Source: Treponema_B putidum
GTDB lineage: Bacteria; Spirochaetota; Spirochaetia; Treponematales; Treponemataceae
Assembly: GCF_007830595.1 (NCBI RefSeq)
Contig: NZ_VLLD01000005.1
Direction: 5' to 3' (one strand)
DNA: 64,000 bases
The notes beneath the pieces are model-generated. The model saw only the letters and a program-made list of their open reading frames with translations. It did no database searches and was not told the DNA's origin. A program made the translations under genes and the position numbers. Of this stretch, positions 24,736-32,224 are shown piece by piece (position 1 is the stretch's first letter; each line of letters opens with the position of its first letter).

Positions 24736-25440
24736 TTATTTTTTCTTTATAATTTTTCCTATAAAATGTGTTATTGCAGCAAGCAAAGACAAAATTGCAA
24801 AATAATCAACAAAAAACAGAATATATCCTTTTTCAAGGTTGAGGAAAAAGAATTGTTGTTGCAAGATTAAATACCGCCATACTCCGCGAGTGATAAAGGC
24901 GTGTAAGCCGTAAATGCAAAGGAGGGCTAGCATGATTCTGCATACGAGTATCTTTGCCCGTCCCGCATTTGTCATTGTCCGGCTTGACCCGGCAATCTTT
25001 TTCGCAATCATCCCAGCGTGAAGTCCGATATGAAACGACATAAACATAAAATACCAGTGACTTGCCAAAAGATGTACAATCCGTGCAAACCCAAGACCGA
25101 TTTCAATTCCTAAGAATGTAAAAATATGATTTGAAAGAATTATTCCGCTTATCATTAAAAAGATAACACAAACAAAAATCCCGCAGTTTATTATTGTTTG
25201 CATAATACGGAGGCTGTTGTATTTTCCATGAAACATTGAACCGTACCATTTTCTGTTCAGTGTAATATGAACTGCCCACAGTACAAACAGAGCAGCCCCT
25301 ATTATTTCATGTACAATATCAGCCGGAAATAAATACGCTCCTCCCATTAATATAATGGAAAGAAGCGTCATTACGATGTCAAGCGGCATTCTTAGTTTGT
25401 TGATCGTCATTTTCTTTGCAGTCCGTTTTTGTTCAGCCAA
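24736..25440 (-). CDS. Cytochrome-b-like membrane protein (DUF4405)
   Basis: A 234-residue protein with about six membrane helices. Conserved His residues in helices (VHEIIGAALFVLWAVHITLN, RIVHLLASHWYFMFMSFHIGLHAG) are placed as haem ligands in a DUF4405/cytochrome-b561-like bundle. It sits 43 bases downstream of the exported flavodoxin on the same strand, so the two may form a trans-membrane electron route to an extracytoplasmic flavoprotein. That pairing is an inference from position. Confidence 0.7.
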   Translation of the reverse strand: MAEQKRTAKKMTINKLRMPLDIVMTLLSIILMGGAYLFPADIVHEIIGAALFVLWAVHITLNRKWYGSMFHGKYNSLRIMQTIINCGIFVCVIFLMISGIILSNHIFTFLGIEIGLGFARIVHLLASHWYFMFMSFHIGLHAGMIAKKIAGSSRTMTNAGRAKILVCRIMLALLCIYGLHAFITRGVWRYLILQQQFFFLNLEKGYILFFVDYFAILSLLAAITHFIGKIIKKK

Positions 25441-25483
25441 AAAGTATCACAATAGAATAAAGCGTTTTTTTCATACTTATTCC

Positions 25484-26011
25484 TTATTTTAAAAGGCTTT
25501 CGGAATATTTTTTGATTTCAGCGCCGCTGGCGCGGGTAAAATCTTTTCCGCCCTTAAAATCCGCTCCTTTTGCAAACTTAGCTAAATCCGCTCCGCTTCT
25601 TCCAAGTCCGCTTCCGCCGCTTGTGCAGAGTGTAATGAGTTTTTTGCCATTCCAGTTCTGGCTTTCTACAAAGGTGTACATTATTTTAGGCGCATACGCC
25701 CACCAGATTGGATAGCACAAAATTACCGTGTCATAGGCGGAAATATCGATTTTGTTTGCGATTTCAGGCCGGCATTTTGGGTCATTGCACTCAATCGTCG
25801 TAAGCGATTTTTTATCGTGCCAGTTCAAATCCGCATTGGTGTATTTGTGAACCGGTTGGATTTCAAAAATATCTGCTTTCATTTCTGAGGCTATGGATTT
25901 TGCCATTTTTTCCGTCGTTCCTGTTGCACTGAAATATACAACCGCCGTTTTTGCTGAAAGTCCTGCCATAATAGATCCTCCAAGTAAAAGTGTAAGAATT
26001 AGTTTTTTCAT
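25484..26011 (-). CDS. Exported flavodoxin
   Basis: A 175-residue protein with a clear Sec signal peptide (MKKLILTLLLGGSIMAGLSAK, cleavage after about residue 20), followed by a flavodoxin fold: VVYFSATGTTEKMAKSIA (FMN loop), VILCYPIWWAYAPKIM and ITLCTSGGSGLGRS. Most flavodoxins are cytoplasmic, so an exported version is notable. It is divergent from a TetR gene and has a palindromic operator over its transcription start. The cytochrome-like gene follows. Confidence 0.87.
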   Translation of the reverse strand: MKKLILTLLLGGSIMAGLSAKTAVVYFSATGTTEKMAKSIASEMKADIFEIQPVHKYTNADLNWHDKKSLTTIECNDPKCRPEIANKIDISAYDTVILCYPIWWAYAPKIMYTFVESQNWNGKKLITLCTSGGSGLGRSGADLAKFAKGADFKGGKDFTRASGAEIKKYSESLLK

Positions 26012-26031
26012 GATAAGGTCTCCTCAATAAG

Positions 26032-26087
26032 TTTTAGTAACACTTCGTTACTAAAAACAATATAAGTGATAAAGCGTTATTTGTCAA
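26032..26087 (-). promoter_or_regulatory. Promoter and palindromic operator of the exported flavodoxin gene
   Basis: On the minus strand TTGACA (26082-26087), a 17-base spacer and TATATT (26059-26064) form the promoter. Just downstream is TTTTAGTAAC-N5-GTTACTAAAA (26032-26056), a perfect 10-5-10 palindrome. The divergent TetR gene at 26160 is the natural candidate. The half-site GTTACTAAAA recurs at 7555-7564. Confidence 0.75.
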
Positions 26088-26159
26088 TACCTAATAGTAA
26101 AATAATTAACAAAAAGTTACTTATTGCATAAATAAAAGATTAGTTGTAATATAATTGCT

Positions 26160-26795
26160 ATGGCTGATTATATCCGCGCTAGAAGCGGCGAACACAAAGA
26201 AGAACGTTTTTCTCAAATCAAGCAGGCAACGGCAGAACTCTTTGAAAACGTACCTTATGCAGTAATTACGCTTACTATGATTGCAGAAAAACTAGGCTGG
26301 TCCCGTGCGAACCTTTATAAATATGTTACCACAAAAGAAGAAATTATTCTGAAAATTGCTGCAGATAAAATGTCTGCCTATTACGGCTCACTTCTTTCAG
26401 CTTTTCCCGACGGTAATAATTTTTCTGTCGAAGTCATTGCAGAAATCTGGGCTGGAATTTTGAACGCAAATCAGGATTATATGAGGTATGTTTCATATTT
26501 GAATCCTGTGATAGAAACGAATGTTACGGTCGAGCGTCTGGCAGCTTTTAAAAAGCAATACTATGATTTTACAAAGGCTTTAAGTGAAAGGCTTTCAGAA
26601 ATGCTTGACGTTACGCAGGAAGCCGCTTATAAAATCCAGCTCGATGTTTTGTTTTACGCTTCATCAAATGCCGTCTGCTGCTACAAAAATCCACTCGTGC
26701 AGGAAGCGTTAAAACAAATCAATATTACTCCGCTTCCTATGGATTTTTATCAAGATATGAAAAAGTTTGTGAAAATGCGCATAGAATATAAATGA
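26160..26795 (+). CDS. TetR-family regulator divergent from the exported flavodoxin
   Basis: A 211-residue regulator. The N-terminal helix-turn-helix is in RFSQIKQATAELFENVPYAVITLTMIAEKLGWSRANLYKYVTTKEEIILK, about residues 18-67. The rest is the variable ligand-binding and dimer domain. The divergent layout with a palindrome over the neighbour's promoter implies repression of the flavodoxin and DUF4405 pair. A terminator-like hairpin follows at 26819. Confidence 0.88.
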   Translation: MADYIRARSGEHKEERFSQIKQATAELFENVPYAVITLTMIAEKLGWSRANLYKYVTTKEEIILKIAADKMSAYYGSLLSAFPDGNNFSVEVIAEIWAGILNANQDYMRYVSYLNPVIETNVTVERLAAFKKQYYDFTKALSERLSEMLDVTQEAAYKIQLDVLFYASSNAVCCYKNPLVQEALKQINITPLPMDFYQDMKKFVKMRIEYK

Positions 26796-26818
26796 TATCC
26801 CTGAACAGTACCCGATAG

Positions 26819-26841
26819 AGTGTTTTATCAAACACTTTTTT
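26819..26841 (+). terminator. Intrinsic terminator after the TetR gene
   Basis: AGTGTTT-TATC-AAACACT followed by six T residues, 24 bases after the TetR stop. It overlaps the 3' end of a short minus-strand ORF remnant. Confidence 0.75.
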
Positions 26842-26971
26842 CTAATTTCCGGTTATTGAGTTCAGCTTTAATTAAGTCCGGAAATTTTTTGCTAATACCC
26901 TTATCTTGATTAATTGTCGTTAGTGGATATTCATTGTCCTTTAGATTCAATAACCATTCTTCCTTATCCAT
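26828..26971 (-). pseudogene. Fragment: duplicated C-terminus of a HEAT-repeat gene behind a foreign N-terminus
   Basis: A 47-codon frame with AAAGGAGA upstream. Its second half, GISKKFPDLIKAELNNRKLE, closely matches DISKKFPELIEAELNNWNLE at the end of the HEAT-repeat protein encoded at 29500-30117. The first 24 residues (MDKEEWLLNLKDNEYPLTTI and on) do not match it. It is best read as a recombination remnant. Confidence 0.6.
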
Positions 26972-27025
26972 ATTTATTCATTCTCCTTTCAACTTCTAAT
27001 TTACCAATCTCCACAAACCTAGGTT

Positions 27026-27460
27026 TTACAATATCTTAGTAAAACAAATAATTCGATTTACTTCCTTGAAATTCAGGGCTTTATGAAAGCGAAAACTAAC
27101 TATATTATCGATTTCGCAATCACTAGCAAACTCTTTGCAGCCGTTACATTTTGCCCATACTTCACACTCAGCCAAAAGTTCTTTCGCATATCCCATATTG
27201 CGATAACTCTCTTTTATAAAAATTCCCTCTAAGTAACCAACTGGACTATATTTTGTTCCTTCCACATAGTCATATCGTAACCGGCACTGTGCAAAGCCGA
27301 CAGGAATATCCTCCTCATATTTCAAAAAGAATTGGGCTTTCCCTCTCGAAATAGTTTCTGAAAATTCAGCAATCAACTCGGTGTGAGAATGGCCATCCCA
27401 TAATAATGCAGCTAAATTGGCCAATATTTCTAAATCCTGTTTTCCCGCTTTTCGTATCAT
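27026..27460 (-). CDS. GNAT-family N-acetyltransferase (aminoglycoside 6'-acetyltransferase-like)
   Basis: A 144-residue GNAT enzyme: MIRKAGKQDLEILANLAALLW, PVGFAQCRLRYDYVEG, VGYLEGIFIKESYRNMGYAKELLAECEVWAK (acetyl-CoA loop RNMGYA) and FRFHKALNFKEVNRIICF. The WDGHSHTELIAEF start and the YVEGT..SPVGYLEGIFI segment resemble AAC(6')-type aminoglycoside acetyltransferases. I would call that likely for the family and uncertain for activity. It lies in a patch that looks acquired from Firmicutes. Confidence 0.8.
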   Translation of the reverse strand: MIRKAGKQDLEILANLAALLWDGHSHTELIAEFSETISRGKAQFFLKYEEDIPVGFAQCRLRYDYVEGTKYSPVGYLEGIFIKESYRNMGYAKELLAECEVWAKCNGCKEFASDCEIDNIVSFRFHKALNFKEVNRIICFTKIL

Positions 27461-27532
27461 ATTCTATCTCCAGATTCTAATTTGTCAGTTTCTTGTCCAC
27501 CCCATTATATCATATTTCCCATATTTTGTAAT

Positions 27533-27778
27533 TTAATCAATTTGAATATTCATTCTTGTAACCTCTGTATTTTTTCTTAATTTTGCTTTTTCTCTTGTGA
27601 CAAGATACTTCTGAATATCAAAGAAATTTCTCTTGTCATAGTCCTCCAATAGTTTGTAATTCTTATGTTTTGTGATGTCGAATTTATCCGATATAAAAGG
27701 GCGAACACCTCGAAGCTGAAAGATACATTTTCCTCCATCCATAACTGTAATCGCATCTTGACTCATCAGTTCTTTACC
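27533..27778 (-). pseudogene. C-terminal fragment of a VirD4-like conjugation coupling protein (CD1115 family)
   Basis: Minus-strand text GKELMSQDAITVMDGGKC, then FQLRGVRPFISDKFDITKH, then NYKLLEDYDKRNFFDIQKYL matches the end of VirD4-like coupling ATPases carried by Firmicutes integrative conjugative elements. Everything upstream of GKELMSQ is missing. There the DNA switches to an ABC permease fragment read on the other strand. It shows that a conjugative element was once here. Confidence 0.7.
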
Positions 27779-27782
27779 GGGC

Positions 27783-28082
27783 TTGGCAATGTTCGGCAGC
27801 CTTTTGAATGAGAAAGCGGTCGGCGGTGTTTGCGGTGCATTATTAACCAATATTGCAGGTTGGCTGTCCGGCGTTTTTATTCCGATTGATTTGATAGGCG
27901 GCGCTTTCAAAACAATAAGACTGTTGCCGTTCTATCATAGTACTGAAGCAATACGGATAAGTTTAAGCGGTAATTTCAGTCATATGCTTCCTCATTTGAT
28001 TGTCGTAATAGGATATACAGCCATTATTTTCACGCTTGCTATTATCTCTTTTAATCGTAAAATGAATGGTGAAAAAGCTTAA
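27783..28082 (+). pseudogene. C-terminal fragment of an ABC-2 type permease
   Basis: The plus-strand frame reads MFGSLLNEKAVGGVCGALLT, then IAGWLSGVFIPID, then LLPFYHSTEAIRISLSGNF, then LIVVIGYTAIIFTLAIISF. This is the last three membrane helices of a drug or lantibiotic-type ABC-2 permease. The 5' part is cut off at the junction with the conjugation-protein fragment at about 27778. Confidence 0.7.
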
Positions 28083-28182
28083 AAATAAATCATCCCGTGC
28101 GGAGTGTGAGATAGTCTTTCGCACGAATAAAAAACAGTAAACCGATTTTGATTTACTGCTTTTTTAATAGCCATGTTGCAGC

Positions 28183-28226
28183 ATTTTTATTTAATTGTTT
28201 TAGTTAGACAAACTGGGATCTATCGT
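28183..28226 (-). repeat. Intergenic repeat copy 1 (AT-rich block plus GTTAGACAAACTG)
   Basis: TTTATTTAATTGTTT, then AGTTAGACAAACTG, shared with 28660-28706. It begins just downstream of the minus-strand methyltransferase fragment. Confidence 0.6.
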
Positions 28227-28228
28227 TA

Positions 28229-28576
28229 TTATACTCCAGCAAACTTTTCCCATCTTAATAAATATCTATAGTAAAGCCCCATTCTAAATTCACATCCTGG
28301 TAATTCTTCTGATATAACTTTTCTTACATCACCGAGATAAGGAAAATTATAACTAACAGGTATATTTTTATCTTCACAGGAACGTATTCTTTTTATCTTA
28401 GACATTATCATACAAGGTATAACTCTCATTCCCTCAATCAAATAGTCTATTAAATTTGAAGGCTTTGCAAGACCAACAATAATTAAAACACCATTTTTTG
28501 AAAGCATTGATTTTGCTTTCTTTATCCAGTTATAATAAACTGTATTGTGATTCCAGTATTCAATCTCTTTCAACAT
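28229..28576 (-). pseudogene. C-terminal half of a SAM-dependent methyltransferase
   Basis: A 115-residue frame: AKSMLSKNGVLIIVGLAKPS, then LIEGMRVIPCMIMSKIKRIR, then DKNIPVSYNFPYLGDVRKVI. This is the second half of a class I methyltransferase common in Firmicutes. The SAM-binding motif I half is missing, so it cannot work alone. The start MLKEIEYWNHNTVYYNWIKK is the region after motif IV. Confidence 0.65.
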
Positions 28577-28659
28577 TTTCTCTCCACACCTTCTAATTCT
28601 GCCTGCTGGATTTCTATTTCTGATTTTATTTCTTGTAGATTTACTTTATTAGCTATTAC

Positions 28660-28706
28660 ATTTTATTTAATTGTTTAATTAAGTTAGACAAACTGAAATT
28701 TGTCGC
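28660..28706 (-). repeat. Intergenic repeat copy 2
   Basis: TTTTATTTAATTGTTT, then AGTTAGACAAACTG, then AAATTTGTCG. On the minus strand it contains GACAAA-N6-TTTGTC, a small inverted repeat. It directly follows the stop of the CPBP gene at 28710. Both copies occupy the same place relative to a gene end. Confidence 0.6.
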
Positions 28707-28709
28707 TCT

Positions 28710-29474
28710 TTAAAGAACTGACACATCAGTTGCTTTTTTATTTTGCTCTCTAATCGAAAGAACAGTTGCCATTACTATAATAAGTATTTTACAAGCATAA
28801 GATATATTTTGATTACCACCTACTGCTAATTGTGAGAAAACATTTATTAACGAATGTGTCATCACACATATCCACAAACTGTTTGTCTTTATAAATAATG
28901 CGGATAAAATAAAGCAATTAGTCAACAATCCAAGCAAAAATCCAAACGCCCGTACTTGTGGCAATGTTCCTTCAATGTAGAAATAAGAAAAATGCCATAT
29001 TCCCCATAGAACAAAAGTAATTAAAGTTGAACTAATATAACTATGGCGTTCCATCATAATTGGTTGAAAAACATATCTCCACCCTACTTCTTCAATCCCA
29101 CCAAAAAGGATTGCTTTAAGAAATAAGATAATAGGAATATACCACACATTCAACGCTAATTTTCCATCAAATGCAACATAGCAAAAATCAAAAAACAAGA
29201 ACACAATAACGAATAAATAACTGCCGGTGTTTTGCTTTATAGCGAAAAAATCTTTTAATATTTTCTTCGTACTGTACTTTTTGTATCTAACTGCAATAAT
29301 AGTTCCCCATAGAGCAGATGAAACTCCACCTATTCCAATAGCAACCATTCCCATTGGCATCGTATAATCTACAACCATACCCAAATTACGCACTATAAAA
29401 ACTATAATAAATATCATCCATATTTGCCCTAAGGTTCCTAATAAATAAAGGAAAATTGCTTTTTTTCGACTCAT
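28710..29474 (-). CDS. CPBP-family intramembrane metalloprotease
   Basis: The start at 29474 has AGGAG 7 bases upstream (complement of 29482-29486); the frame is open to 29507. The 254-residue protein has about eight hydrophobic segments and the CPBP motifs GGIEEVGWRYVFQPI (EExxxR), LWGIWHFSYFY and MTHSLINVFSQ (HxxxN). It is not closely similar to the CPBP gene at 23274. The upstream HEAT-repeat gene ends 26 bases before it. Confidence 0.85.
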   Translation of the reverse strand: MSRKKAIFLYLLGTLGQIWMIFIIVFIVRNLGMVVDYTMPMGMVAIGIGGVSSALWGTIIAVRYKKYSTKKILKDFFAIKQNTGSYLFVIVFLFFDFCYVAFDGKLALNVWYIPIILFLKAILFGGIEEVGWRYVFQPIMMERHSYISSTLITFVLWGIWHFSYFYIEGTLPQVRAFGFLLGLLTNCFILSALFIKTNSLWICVMTHSLINVFSQLAVGGNQNISYACKILIIVMATVLSIREQNKKATDVSVL

Positions 29475-29499
29475 AAATTTTCTCCTAAATTCAAATTTG

Positions 29500-30117
29500 T
29501 CAGCCAATAAATTTCCCCGCCAACTTATACACTTGATTTATTTCTTTGCTTTCTAAGTTCCAATTATTGAGTTCAGCTTCAATTAATTCTGGAAATTTTT
29601 TGCTAATATCCCTTAAAGCGTTTCCTACTGATTTCCTAACATAGTCACTCGTATCTTCTTTTAATGAGGCAATTCGTCTAATAGCTTCATTCGGATTATC
29701 TTTGAAATATGGTCTACTTGTCCATATTCTTAATCCTTCTGTAACTGCTCTCCTTGTATTAGCATTATTATTGCTTAACCATTCATCAATGATTGGAAGT
29801 GCTTTTTCATAGCCCGTTTTCTTGCAAAATTCATCAAATGCCTTTGCCAATATTTCCTGAACTCTCCAATTATCATCTTTAGAAACTTCATCTCTCATAA
29901 ATTCTAAAATTTCATCTTGTTCCGATAAGTATCCAAAAAGAAATACTGCATACATTCTTACTTGATAGGTATCAGATTTATAGGCCAAAAATGCCAATTT
30001 CTTGATATATTCATTATCATTAGATTTATAATCGGTTAAGGCTCTTTTTTCTTCTTCTTTGAATCCGTTTTCTACCAAAGAAAATTCCTTTTTTAAACTC
30101 GCAATGTAATCTTTCAA
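29500..30117 (-). CDS. HEAT-repeat protein (DNA alkylation repeat-like)
   Basis: A 205-residue all-helical protein of about five HEAT-type repeats: YIKKLAFLAYKSDTYQVRMYAVFLFGYLSEQ, DDNWRVQEILAKAFDEFCK, NTRRAVTEGLRIWTSR and SDYVRKSVGNALRDISKKFPEL. The pattern matches short DNA-alkylation-repeat family proteins (AlkD-like), though catalytic residues cannot be judged. Its last 25 codons are duplicated in the fragment at 26828-26971. Confidence 0.8.
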   Translation of the reverse strand: MKDYIASLKKEFSLVENGFKEEEKRALTDYKSNDNEYIKKLAFLAYKSDTYQVRMYAVFLFGYLSEQDEILEFMRDEVSKDDNWRVQEILAKAFDEFCKKTGYEKALPIIDEWLSNNNANTRRAVTEGLRIWTSRPYFKDNPNEAIRRIASLKEDTSDYVRKSVGNALRDISKKFPELIEAELNNWNLESKEINQVYKLAGKFIG

Positions 30118-30297
30118 ATGAACTCACCCCCGTTATCTTCAAATTTTTCTCTCTACATATTTGCCGATATTATACCATTTTTAAACCGATTTTTCTACCG
30201 GCAAATTTGCTGCTTACTTTCAAGTCTTTCATAGAAACTATCATACCGTAATACCGGAGATTATTTATCATTATAATGATTTTTACACTGAATAATT

Positions 30298-30336
30298 TTA
30301 ATCCGCCCACGCATCATCTGAAAAATCTTTATGCAC
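30298..30336 (-). pseudogene. Twelve-codon stub of a YoeB/RelE-type toxin
   Basis: Three bases after the antitoxin stop, with GAGGCG as ribosome-binding site, a GTG opens the frame HKDFSDDAWAD and a TAA ends it. SDDAWADY..W is the characteristic start of YoeB/Txe-type ribosome-dependent RNases. The rest of the toxin is gone. 30118-30297 shows no other gene. Confidence 0.5.
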
Positions 30337-30339
30337 TTG

Positions 30340-30597
30340 TTACGCCTCGACAAGTTCATGAATTGAATGCTGCCCATTTTTCATTTGAGCTTTAGAATGT
30401 TCCAAAGCTTTTATATTGTTTTCCGAATAAAAAGAATCATCTTGAACAATTTCAAATGGAATTTTACGTTGGATTAATATTTGCTTTAAAAAGATACGTA
30501 TTGCAGTTGTCGTATCCATTCCGATTGATTCAAAAAAAGCATCTGCATCTTTTTTTAGCGTTTTATCTATCCGTGTTTGTAAAACAGCTGTTTTCAT
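30340..30597 (-). CDS. RelB/DinJ-family antitoxin, probably orphaned
   Basis: An 85-residue ribbon-helix-helix antitoxin: TAVLQTRIDKTLKKDADAFFESIGMDTTTAIRIFLKQILIQRKIPFEI is the classic RelB/DinJ pattern. The tail would wrap the toxin. The following toxin gene is reduced to a 12-codon stub (30298-30336), so only autoregulation or cross-neutralisation of other toxins remains possible. Confidence 0.87.
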   Translation of the reverse strand: MKTAVLQTRIDKTLKKDADAFFESIGMDTTTAIRIFLKQILIQRKIPFEIVQDDSFYSENNIKALEHSKAQMKNGQHSIHELVEA

Positions 30598-30669
30598 ATT
30601 TAATTAAAAAGTTATTTGTCTTTAATCGAAACCCATATTTCTAGAGGTGTTTCGACATCATACTTTATT

Positions 30670-30715
30670 CATTTGCGGCTTGTTCGCAATTTCAGCATTG
30701 AAGCGGGTGTTAATT
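30670..30715 (-). other. Partial attC remnant
   Basis: On the minus strand it reads AATTAAC-ACCCGCTTCAATG, then a TTGCG-AACAAG-CCGCAA centre like attC 3 and 5. The inner L' and R' boxes are missing. It lies directly after the stop of the ECF ATPase of operon B. Confidence 0.6.
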
Positions 30716-30742
30716 GCACATATTAAATTTACCAACATAATA

Positions 30743-32224
30743 TCAAGACATCAGTTTTTCAAGTTCATTCTTTTCGGCACCGCACAGTTCTTTGACAATC
30801 TTCCCGCAGGATAAAATCAGTACGCGAGAGCAGATTGTTTTGATAAACTCAATATCATGGGTGATAACGATGACTATTTTTTTATCGTCCGCGAGCTGCT
30901 TGATTATGTGTCCTGCCTCCTGCATACTTTTAAGATCAAGGCCGCTGGTCGGCTCATCAAAGATAAGAATATCCTTTCCGCACAGCACACTGACTGCTAC
31001 CGCAAGCCGCTGTTTTTGCCCGCCGGACAGAGAAAGCGGATGCCTCTCTTTTAGCCGGTCAAGCGAGAGTTCCGCTAATACTTCATCGATAGCGGCATCC
31101 GGTAAATCTTTGATACCTAACCGGCATTCTGCATATACGCTGTCAGTAAAAAGCTGATGACCGACATCCTGCATCACCATGTAGGAACGCTCTCTCCGCA
31201 TTTTTCTCGATAGGGCTTTGCCGTCAAACGATATGCTTCCAGTCTCTTCCTGTGTAAGCCCGCATAGCGTACGTGCAAGTGTTGTTTTACCTGCTCCGTT
31301 TTCTCCCGCTATTGCAATAATTTCTCCGCCTGCTGCTGTAAATGAAATATTTTGAAGGACGGATGTATGCCCTAATTTGACGGTAATATCTTTTACTTCA
31401 AACGTATGTACGCCAGAAGATACGCGTACATCGGAAGATGCACTTATATCGGGAGTTGCGTTTACAGTCTCTGCTTTAACATCAGCAAGATTTCTACAGC
31501 GCAATTCCATATGTTTTATTTGCGCTTCAGGCAGATTTACAAACGTTTGAATATCCATATCCTGTGCAATCTTTCCGTTTTCCATAAAAATAACACGATC
31601 AGCTATATCCATCACATACCATATTCGATGTTCGGCAATAACGATTGTCTTTCCTTGCTGTTTGATTTTGCTAATAAGAACACGCAGTTCTTTGATAGAA
31701 CGGTAATCCATATTAGACGAAGGCTCATCCAACACAAATATTTCAGGCTCTGCTGCATACACAGAAGCAAACGCAATCTTTTGTTTTTCTCCTCCGGAAA
31801 GTTCGAAGATACTGCGTTCGCGCAAGTTTTGTATCTGTAAATCTTGGGTAACTTTTTCAAGGCGGCTAAGTAATTGCTCCGGAGGAAGTCCGCGGTTTTC
31901 CAAACCGAATACGATTTCGCTATCCGTATCGGTATTAAAAAACTGTGTTCTTGGATTTTGAAATACCGTACCGACACTATCGGAAAGCTGCGCAATATCC
32001 GCTTCCGCACTGTTCATACCGTTTATAATTGCTTCTCCGGAAAATTCGCCTTCAAAAAAATGGGGAATTAAACCGTTAATTAAACGTGTTACTGTTGTTT
32101 TACCGCAGCCCGATCCGCCGCAGAGCAGCACGCATTGTCCTTTTGGGATATGCAATGATATGTCACTCAAATTATTCTCTTTTGTTCCGTTATAAGAAAA
32201 AGAAATATTTCGTAAAGTAATCAA
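30743..32224 (-). CDS. ECF transporter double ATPase (fused EcfA-type), operon B
   Basis: A 493-residue protein with two ABC ATPase domains. The first has GGSGCGKTT at residues 36-44 (the first Gly of the usual GPSG is varied), signature LSGGEKQ and Walker B IFVLDEPSS. The second has GENGAGKTT, LSGGQKQRL and ILIFDEPTS. A Ser/Val/Asp-rich linker (SASSDVRVSSGVHTFEV) joins them. It is a paralogue of 9198-10619. The start overlaps the EcfT stop by four bases. Confidence 0.9.
   Translation of the reverse strand: MITLRNISFSYNGTKENNLSDISLHIPKGQCVLLCGGSGCGKTTVTRLINGLIPHFFEGEFSGEAIINGMNSAEADIAQLSDSVGTVFQNPRTQFFNTDTDSEIVFGLENRGLPPEQLLSRLEKVTQDLQIQNLRERSIFELSGGEKQKIAFASVYAAEPEIFVLDEPSSNMDYRSIKELRVLISKIKQQGKTIVIAEHRIWYVMDIADRVIFMENGKIAQDMDIQTFVNLPEAQIKHMELRCRNLADVKAETVNATPDISASSDVRVSSGVHTFEVKDITVKLGHTSVLQNISFTAAGGEIIAIAGENGAGKTTLARTLCGLTQEETGSISFDGKALSRKMRRERSYMVMQDVGHQLFTDSVYAECRLGIKDLPDAAIDEVLAELSLDRLKERHPLSLSGGQKQRLAVAVSVLCGKDILIFDEPTSGLDLKSMQEAGHIIKQLADDKKIVIVITHDIEFIKTICSRVLILSCGKIVKELCGAEKNELEKLMS

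Noticed and set aside
27778..27910. Upstream part of the minus-strand frame at 27533-27910
   Set aside because: The residues before GKELMSQ are the antisense of the ABC permease fragment, not part of the conjugation protein.
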